Part shown: positions 58,468 to 64,000 of the stretch, in pieces
Position numbering within the stretch: the stretch's first letter is position 1
Layout of the letters: the number at the start of each line of letters is the position of its first letter
Source of the DNA: an uncultured Anaerolineales bacterium
GTDB taxonomy: Bacteria > Chloroflexota > Anaerolineae > Aggregatilineales > Aggregatilineaceae
DNA length: 64,000 bases
Assembly (NCBI GenBank): GCA_937135955.1
Contig: CAKZOB010000042.1
Coordinates: 124,001 to 188,000, forward strand
Reading direction: 5' to 3'
Notes under the pieces: model-generated
The model's database searches: none
What the model was told of the DNA's origin: nothing
Seen by the model: only the letters and a program-made list of their open reading frames with translations
Made by a program: the position numbers and the translations under genes

Positions 58468-61026
58468 TCATTTGACGACGATGCGCGTCTCGATCACCAG
58501 ACCGTCGCCGGCGGGTTCGCCGTCAACCGTAACTGGCAGTCGTTCCCCGCTCAGCGGATCGTAGATGCCAATGCGCAAGATGGCGGGGCCGGTTGGCAGG
58601 TCGGGGGGAATGCGCAAGGCGCGGTAGTCCAGGATGGATTCGCCGGGTCGCCAAAAGCGCGTCGGGTATGTACCGCCCGCGGGCGGCGCATCAAAAGCGG
58701 TCAGCAGAGTCCCGTCCGGACTCAGCAGGTGCACGAAGACGCTGTAATCGCGCGGGGGCGGCGCGGCGTCTGTGGGTCGCCAGTACAGGGTCAGGACGAC
58801 CCGCTCGCCGCGCTGCCATTTCAGGTTGCCCAGATCATGCCCGACGAACTGCACCCAGTCGCCGAATAGGGTCTGCCCGCTCTGCGGAGCGCTGGGGGTC
58901 ATGGGCGTGTAGCGCGCTTCCGGATGGATGGTGAAAGCCGTGTAGCGGAAATTGCCATCATCCACCGGTAGCGATCCGTCCGGACTGAGCGGAATTGGCT
59001 TCAGCACCGTCGGCCAGGGCGCGCCGTCCGGCGTGCGCACGTTCAGTTGATGATAGAGCGCGGCCAGGTCGGCGTCGGCCTGCAGCGAGTTGGGCCACTG
59101 CCCTGACCATTGCATCAGGAAGATGCCCACCGACGTATTGACGAAGACATCCACGCCGTCCAGGTCTTCCAGGCGGGTGGGCAACTCGTCTGGCTCGCGG
59201 CTGTTGCGTATCTCCCAGGTGGGGAAGAAGAAGGGCAGCCGGTCTTCGCCGGGGATGGCCACCACCGGCTCGCCATGTTCGGCGGCGTAGCGCTCCAGCA
59301 TGTGTACCACCACCATCAGAGCCGGATTGCCACGGTCGTACTTGGCCTTGTCGTCGGGCAGTCCGCCATCGCGCAGGGCGTCAACCGTGTGCTCGCTGCC
59401 CACGGCCACCGCCAGCGCTAGCGCACCGGCGATGAGCGCCGCCCCTGCGCCCCGCCCCCAGCGTGTCGCTGCCAGCCTGTCCCATAGCCAGCCATCTACC
59501 AGGGCCGCCGCCTGCACTGCCATCAGCGGGACGATGGCGAAGCTCAGCCGGTAGTGATAGGAGAAATCGAGATACCAGACCACGGCATAGGGCAGCGCCA
59601 GCGCCCACAGCAGCCAGATCACCTCGCGGCGCTCGCGCGACCAGGCGCGCCAGTGCCGCCGCCCCGTCCAGGCCAGCAGCACTACCCCCGCCAGCACCGC
59701 CGCCCACTCCAGCGCGCCCATGCGCCGCGCCGCCGACTGATCGCCGCGCAGCCACAGCCACAGGTCGCCCAGGTCGCGCGTACGTTCCCAGTTGATGGCA
59801 GTGGGCAGCGTTCCAACCAGCAACAAGCCCAGCGCCACGACGGGCAACCAGCGCGCGCGGGCGCTCGAAGCCCGCGCGCAAAGTCCCCCCGCTACCAGCG
59901 CCAGCAGGAGCAACGGCCAGCCCAGTTCCTGGCCGGAACGCTGCGCGAAGTCATGCCAGTAGGACGCGGGGAACACAACAGCGGGGTGACCCAATAGCAG
60001 GTTGCGCACATACCAGGGCGCACCGAGCGGGACAGACGCCAGCCCCATGATCAGCACCAGACGCAGACGGGGCCACCAACGCTTCCACTGCAACCGCAAG
60101 CGCAGCCCTTCCGCCGCTACGATCAGCATCACGCCCAGGGCCAACGCGCCCCCGTTCGGCTTCGTCCACAGCGCGCCGCCCAGCAAGACGCCGGCCAGGA
60201 CGGCCAGGCGCGCGCTACCACTCCGCCACGCCTCGACGAAGAACGCCGCCGCGCCAGTCAGGTACAGCGTCAGCGCGATCTCCAGATCGCCCGCACCCGC
60301 CCAGGCGGCTACATGGGGGTAGAAGGCCCAGCTCGCCGCCGTCAGCAGTGCGACGCGCCGTCGGTGAAAGACACGCCAGCCCAGCCCATACGCCATGCCG
60401 ATCATGGCGACATTGATCCAGGGGATCAGCACGCGCGCCGCGTGATCGTTGAACGTGGCGCGACCCAGCGCCGCCCACGCCTGCTGAAAGTAGGTGTAGC
60501 CGAGCGGGACGAGCTGCGGGTAGTAGCCGATGCGCGACGGGATGCGCTCCTCCAGGGTGAAAATACGCGCGTTGTAGCCGTAGACCCATTGCACATCGTA
60601 GGCGATGAACGGCCAGTAGGCGGTGACCAGGATGTTGACGAGCACCAGCACTGCGATTCCGGCGATCAACGCGCGTTCAAGCCGTTCGCGGGGCGCTGGA
60701 GGCGCGGAACGCGCCTCGGCTGGCTGCGCGTCAGCCTGGCTCATGAACGGGCGACTCTGTCGCGCAGCCAGCGCCGCGCCCAGCGCGGCCAGCGCCCCGC
60801 TCCCTGCGAGCGTCCCCGCCAGCGTGAGTCGCCCTGCCGTGCCCAGCCCGAACATGATCGCCGTGACGCCCAGCGGCCCCAGCGCCATACTCACCGCCAG
60901 CACCGTGATCCGCTCGCGCCAGAGCGTCCGCGGGAGCAACGCCAGCGCCCAGGGCAGACCCACGCCCAGGAACATCCACGCAGCGAACGGCAGGAGCAGA
61001 AAAGTCGGTTGGAGCCAGTCTGGCAT
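58468..61026 (-). CDS. Large GT39-like membrane glycosyltransferase with C-terminal beta domain
   Basis: 852 residues. An N-terminal membrane region of three helices (about 1-95) is joined by a polar Ala/Pro linker to a GT-C core. The first-loop segment is YWPFIAYDVQWVYGYNARI (about 138-156) and helices continue to about 560. The soluble C-terminal half ends with the beta-rich module shared with the 14148-16091 protein (YSVFVHLLSPDGTLLTAFDA, PTRFWRPGESILDYRALRIP). The usual DE pair of GT39 is reduced to one acidic residue here, so activity is uncertain. The ATG at 61026 follows the upstream stop by 10 bases. It is the distal gene of the 64000-58468 unit. Confidence 0.7.
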   Translation of the reverse strand: MPDWLQPTFLLLPFAAWMFLGVGLPWALALLPRTLWRERITVLAVSMALGPLGVTAIMFGLGTAGRLTLAGTLAGSGALAALGAALAARQSRPFMSQADAQPAEARSAPPAPRERLERALIAGIAVLVLVNILVTAYWPFIAYDVQWVYGYNARIFTLEERIPSRIGYYPQLVPLGYTYFQQAWAALGRATFNDHAARVLIPWINVAMIGMAYGLGWRVFHRRRVALLTAASWAFYPHVAAWAGAGDLEIALTLYLTGAAAFFVEAWRSGSARLAVLAGVLLGGALWTKPNGGALALGVMLIVAAEGLRLRLQWKRWWPRLRLVLIMGLASVPLGAPWYVRNLLLGHPAVVFPASYWHDFAQRSGQELGWPLLLLALVAGGLCARASSARARWLPVVALGLLLVGTLPTAINWERTRDLGDLWLWLRGDQSAARRMGALEWAAVLAGVVLLAWTGRRHWRAWSRERREVIWLLWALALPYAVVWYLDFSYHYRLSFAIVPLMAVQAAALVDGWLWDRLAATRWGRGAGAALIAGALALAVAVGSEHTVDALRDGGLPDDKAKYDRGNPALMVVVHMLERYAAEHGEPVVAIPGEDRLPFFFPTWEIRNSREPDELPTRLEDLDGVDVFVNTSVGIFLMQWSGQWPNSLQADADLAALYHQLNVRTPDGAPWPTVLKPIPLSPDGSLPVDDGNFRYTAFTIHPEARYTPMTPSAPQSGQTLFGDWVQFVGHDLGNLKWQRGERVVLTLYWRPTDAAPPPRDYSVFVHLLSPDGTLLTAFDAPPAGGTYPTRFWRPGESILDYRALRIPPDLPTGPAILRIGIYDPLSGERLPVTVDGEPAGDGLVIETRIVVK

Positions 61027-61036
61027 GATGAGTCTC

Positions 61037-62761
61037 TCAGCGAACATGCACCCGGTACACATCATACGCGCCGATCGTCGCCAGCCGCGTCAGGTCGTCC
61101 GGCCCGGCGACGCGCAACAGCGGGCTGCCCGTCCGCACGACCAGATAGTCGTAGCGGGCCAGCGCCTGACGATCTGGCAACCCGCCGACGACCACGCGCA
61201 ACCGCCCTTCCTGGGCCGCATGGAACGGCAACAGGTAGCTGTCGCTGAGCACTGTGCCCTCGGCGGGCAGCGTGCGCAGATACAAAGCCGCGTCGTAGAT
61301 CGATCCCAGGGCCTGTTGATGCCGGGCGGTGTCATCCATGAGCGGATCGCGCAACAGCGCCCCCTTGTGATTCAGAGCTTTGCGCGCAGAAGGCAACGCC
61401 AGCGCGACCAGCAGCACCAGCAGCGCCAGCGGGTAGGCCGGACGCAGTAAACGCTCGCCGCGCCACGTCTCCCAGACCAGCACCAACGCCCGCGCGCCCA
61501 TCACACAGAAGAGGGGATAGATCGTCAGCAGGAAGCGCGTCTCATAGGAAGCGGCCCACCACCAGGCGAGGGCGAACACGCCGGCCATGATCCACAGCAG
61601 GCGCGCTCGCTCGCCAGACGAACGCCTGCGCAGCGCCTCGACTGCTGCCCAGGCCATGCCCACCGTGACAGCAACTCCCGGCAAAAAGTAGCCGCGCGGT
61701 TCGCTCAGGAAGGGAACGAGTGTCTCCAGCGTATGCCGGGCGCGTTCCGTCCACACCGTCGGCGGCACCAGGCGACCGAATTCCAGCAGCGTGTAGGCAT
61801 ACCACGGCCCCGCCGTCGTCGCCAGACCTACCCCGACAAATGCAGCCTCGCGCCAGCCGAGGGGGCGTCGCCAGACCAGGTAGGCCGCCCAGACCAGCGC
61901 CGAAAGGCTCACCGCCAGCGCGCTGTTCTTCGTCCACGTTGCCAGCCCAACCAGTGCGCCGAAGAGCCACGCCGTCCGCCTGGAGCGGTCCTCGGCCAGC
62001 CACCAGCCCACCAGTGCCGCCAGCGTCACAAAAAACGCAGCGGGGATGTCGGTGTAACCCGCCGCCGCCCAGCGCGCGAACTCAGGGGTCAGCGCCAGCA
62101 ACGCCAGCGCCGCCAGGCCGACGCGCCCGCCGTAGAGCGCCCGGCCCAGGGCGAACGTCGCGCCCAGTGTCCCCAGTGCCAGCGCCGCCACTGCCACCCG
62201 TGCCAGATATTCCTGGATACGCCCAGCGAGCAGATAGGCGTAGACGTGACTGAACGGCAGCAGCATGGGATAGGCTTCGTAGAGACCTTCTCCCGTCGGC
62301 AAAGCGCGCGCCTGATAGATGCGGCGGCTGTGATCGGCGTAGATGGAGACAGCGTCATCAGCACTGAAGGGCCAGTACACGGCCTCCAGCGTGATCAGCG
62401 CGGCCACGCCCAGCACGACGATCCCCGCGCCGGTCGTCAACGGATGACGGCGCACCAGCCGCTCGGCTTCGCGCAGGGTTGGGCGAGGCACCGACAGGCG
62501 CAGTCCCGCCCGCCGCGCGACGACCAGCCCTGCGCCGGACACGCTCATCGTCCAGCCCAGCACCGTGCCAACGGTCAGCGCGCCCGCCCAGGTCAGCGCC
62601 AGCATTCCCAACGTCAACGCGCCCAGGCTCAGCGCGAGCGCCATCAGCGCCAGCGTCACCCGCGAACGATGGCGCGGCGGAATCAGCCACCACGCCCAGG
62701 GCGCGGCGAAGACCAGCCCCCACAGCGCCCCCAGCAGATGCGACGGCGCGAACAGGATCAT
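61037..62761 (-). CDS. GT39-like membrane glycosyltransferase
   Basis: 574 residues with a predominantly transmembrane GT-C plan. About 115 residues of extra helices precede the acidic first loop YWPFSADDAVSIYADHSRRIYQ (two adjacent Asp, about 128-129). A PMT_2-like core follows: AGYTDIPAAFFVTLAALVGW, LATWTKNSALAVSLSALVWA, ASYETRFLLTIYPLFCVMGA. The short soluble end (ALARYDYLVVRTGSPLLRV) is outside. It would transfer a sugar from a polyprenyl-phosphate donor outside the membrane. The ATG at 62761 overlaps the upstream stop as ATGA. Confidence 0.77.
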   Translation of the reverse strand: MILFAPSHLLGALWGLVFAAPWAWWLIPPRHRSRVTLALMALALSLGALTLGMLALTWAGALTVGTVLGWTMSVSGAGLVVARRAGLRLSVPRPTLREAERLVRRHPLTTGAGIVVLGVAALITLEAVYWPFSADDAVSIYADHSRRIYQARALPTGEGLYEAYPMLLPFSHVYAYLLAGRIQEYLARVAVAALALGTLGATFALGRALYGGRVGLAALALLALTPEFARWAAAGYTDIPAAFFVTLAALVGWWLAEDRSRRTAWLFGALVGLATWTKNSALAVSLSALVWAAYLVWRRPLGWREAAFVGVGLATTAGPWYAYTLLEFGRLVPPTVWTERARHTLETLVPFLSEPRGYFLPGVAVTVGMAWAAVEALRRRSSGERARLLWIMAGVFALAWWWAASYETRFLLTIYPLFCVMGARALVLVWETWRGERLLRPAYPLALLVLLVALALPSARKALNHKGALLRDPLMDDTARHQQALGSIYDAALYLRTLPAEGTVLSDSYLLPFHAAQEGRLRVVVGGLPDRQALARYDYLVVRTGSPLLRVAGPDDLTRLATIGAYDVYRVHVR

Positions 62762-64000
62762 GCTGCCCCCTCTAGCCAACGCCCGCCACGCCGCACCGCC
62801 CAGCGCCCCAACGTCGCCAGGCCGTACCCCGCCAGCACCGCCAGCGGCGGCTGCAAAGGCAGGTAGTAGCGCTGCCAGGCCAGCGGCGTCGCCAGCAGCA
62901 ACGCCAGCGCGATTCCCGCCGCCCAGCCCAGCGCCCCCAGAGCGACATCCTCGCGCCAGCGCCGCCCCAACGCCCATGCGCCCGCCGCCGTCAACGCGGC
63001 CATCACTGCGCCCCAGCCCCAACCGCCAGGCCGACCGGCCAGCAACGAACCGTCGTAGCGGGCGATTTCGTCGGCCACCCACTCCGCCCAGCCGGGCGAC
63101 TCGTAATATTGCGGCGCTGCACCAAACGCCTGCGTGACCAGTTCCGCCAGACGTTCGCCCCAGCTTTCATAGCCGCCAAAACCCTGCACCTGCTGATCGA
63201 GCAGCGTCCGGCGCATCTCCAGCACACGCCCCGGCATCCCCAGCGGATCCGACCACCAGGCCGGGTTCAGCGCCAGGAAGACGAGCAGCGCCAGCACTCC
63301 CGCGCCCAACACGCGCCCCGCGTGCCCGATCCAGGCCCGCCGCTCCAGCGGACAGCGCAACGGTTGCAGCGCGACGCCCGCAAAAGCCAGCGCTACCACC
63401 ATGGCCGCCGGGTGCTTGCTGGCCACCGCCAGCCCGGCCAGCGCGCCCAATGTCGCGTAGAGCCAAGCCAGCCGCCGCCTACGCCAGGGCCGCCGCGCTT
63501 GCTCGCGCAGGATCAGCAGGGCAGCCAACGCCGTCCAGGTGCTGAAGGCCAGGTGCGATCCCTCCATCATCGCCCGCCGCCCGTTGAGCAGCACAGCGGG
63601 CGCGGTGACATAGAACAACGCTGCCGCCCATGCCGCCGGTCGCCCGCCGAGCAGCCCCGCCGCCCCCGCTACGGCGATCACGCTGAGCACCGTCAGCACC
63701 GCCGACGACAGCCGCGCCGCCCGCAACAACCGCTCTCCGGGCAGGTGCCCGTTGCGGACGTTGTAGTCCCAGTCCGCCCCCCACAGCCAGGGGCGGTTGA
63801 GGTCGTCGCCGGTCAGGCCGGCCAGGTCCCAGGCCAGGCCCATCGCCATCTTGCCCACCGTCCCGTTGATCAGGCGCAATTCCTGCTCCATGGGATCGGC
63901 GGGCGAGGGATCGTAGAGCACCGGTTCGAGGGCGCGCTGCTGCATCAGGTAGACATAGTCGCGGCTCATGGCGATCAGCGAGGACTCGTCGCCATGAAAG
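62758..64000 (-). CDS. GT39-family membrane glycosyltransferase, N-terminus beyond the window
   Basis: The frame is open through the right edge, so the start is missing; 413 residues are visible. The catalytic first loop is clear just inside the edge: FHGDESSLIAMSRDYVYL, with the Asp-Glu pair typical of GT39 and ArnT-like enzymes. About eight further helices follow, including the conserved GLAVASKHPAAMVVALAFAG and FLALNPAWWSDPL, then a short tail. An internal Met at 63969 is not the start, because the motif extends before it. It is coupled to the next gene by ATGA. Confidence 0.83.
   Translation of the reverse strand, partial: FHGDESSLIAMSRDYVYLMQQRALEPVLYDPSPADPMEQELRLINGTVGKMAMGLAWDLAGLTGDDLNRPWLWGADWDYNVRNGHLPGERLLRAARLSSAVLTVLSVIAVAGAAGLLGGRPAAWAAALFYVTAPAVLLNGRRAMMEGSHLAFSTWTALAALLILREQARRPWRRRRLAWLYATLGALAGLAVASKHPAAMVVALAFAGVALQPLRCPLERRAWIGHAGRVLGAGVLALLVFLALNPAWWSDPLGMPGRVLEMRRTLLDQQVQGFGGYESWGERLAELVTQAFGAAPQYYESPGWAEWVADEIARYDGSLLAGRPGGWGWGAVMAALTAAGAWALGRRWREDVALGALGWAAGIALALLLATPLAWQRYYLPLQPPLAVLAGYGLATLGRWAVRRGGRWLEGAA

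Noticed and set aside
63969-63971. Start codon of the last glycosyltransferase
   Set aside because: The catalytic HGDESS motif lies upstream of this Met in the same frame, so the true start is beyond the window.

Overview
The window is high-GC bacterial chromosome, gene-dense, with long same-strand gene runs and frequent ATGA/GTGA stop-start overlaps. The gene content suggests a Chloroflexota member, Anaerolineae-like: Pro/Thr-rich secreted proteins, BMP-type nucleoside transporters, many large GT-C membrane proteins, mevalonate-pathway genes with an archaeal-type HMG-CoA synthase, and an L25/CTC ribosomal protein. The phylum is an inference from gene content; there is no rRNA here. I saw no CRISPR array, transposase, integrase or prophage.

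Layout. 1-3.7 kb: a leftward envelope/glycan operon (flippase-like membrane protein, GT4 glycosyltransferase, SAM methyltransferase, membrane protein cut by the window edge). 4.1-6.5 kb: BLUF photoreceptor, tRNA-Gly(CCC) with a near-consensus promoter, PP2C phosphatase, SnoaL-like protein. 6.6-7.1 kb: a small AT-rich island with a duplicated membrane-hairpin protein. 7.1-10.8 kb: phosphohexomutase, alpha/beta hydrolase and sugar nucleotidyltransferase. 10.9-13.9 kb: rhomboid protease, response regulator, tRNA m1A58 methyltransferase, ribosomal L25. 14.1-21.9 kb: rightward GT39-like protein, Slt-type lytic transglycosylase lipoprotein, secreted two-domain protein, amino-acid-type binding protein. 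22.0-24.9 kb: thioredoxin-domain (YyaL/DUF255) protein and OsmC.

25.0-34.8 kb is one leftward locus: GntR/UTRA regulator, BMP nucleoside-binding protein, duplicated ABC ATPase, two permeases (one with an added zinc ribbon), nicotinamidase-like hydrolase, PfkB kinase, nucleoside phosphorylase and aldehyde dehydrogenase. It reads as nucleoside uptake followed by cleavage and salvage, and nicotinamide riboside is a testable substrate. A possible noncoding RNA and tRNA-Gln(CTG) follow.

36.9-38.7 kb is a compositionally different insert: a NotI-family restriction endonuclease plus a D12-class adenine methyltransferase. 38.7-42.3 kb holds 3-hydroxyacyl-CoA dehydrogenase, PlsC acyltransferase, a beta-lactamase-fold hydrolase and a ClbS/DfsB protein. 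42.3-43.9 kb is a gene graveyard: a ClbS/DfsB fragment, a frameshifted secreted protein, and a collapsed DUF433/DUF5615 toxin-antitoxin pair.

44.0-49.7 kb carries mevalonate-pathway genes (thiolase-like protein, HMG-CoA synthase, class II HMG-CoA reductase) interrupted by a PA14/SH3 secreted protein. The thiolase lacks its expected catalytic Cys and His. 49.9-58.3 kb has a small STAS-like protein, an AI-2E transporter, a sugar-type ABC operon ending in a YmdB phosphodiesterase, an HD protein and an HTH-CHAD fusion. 58.5-64.0 kb is a leftward run of three GT39-like membrane glycosyltransferases.

A palindromic interspersed repeat is present in four copies (about 3.9, 24.4, 40.6 and 46.5 kb), always between genes. 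A second palindromic family lies near 20.5, 21.9 and 58.4 kb. Both ABC operons have a strong hairpin directly after the binding-protein gene.
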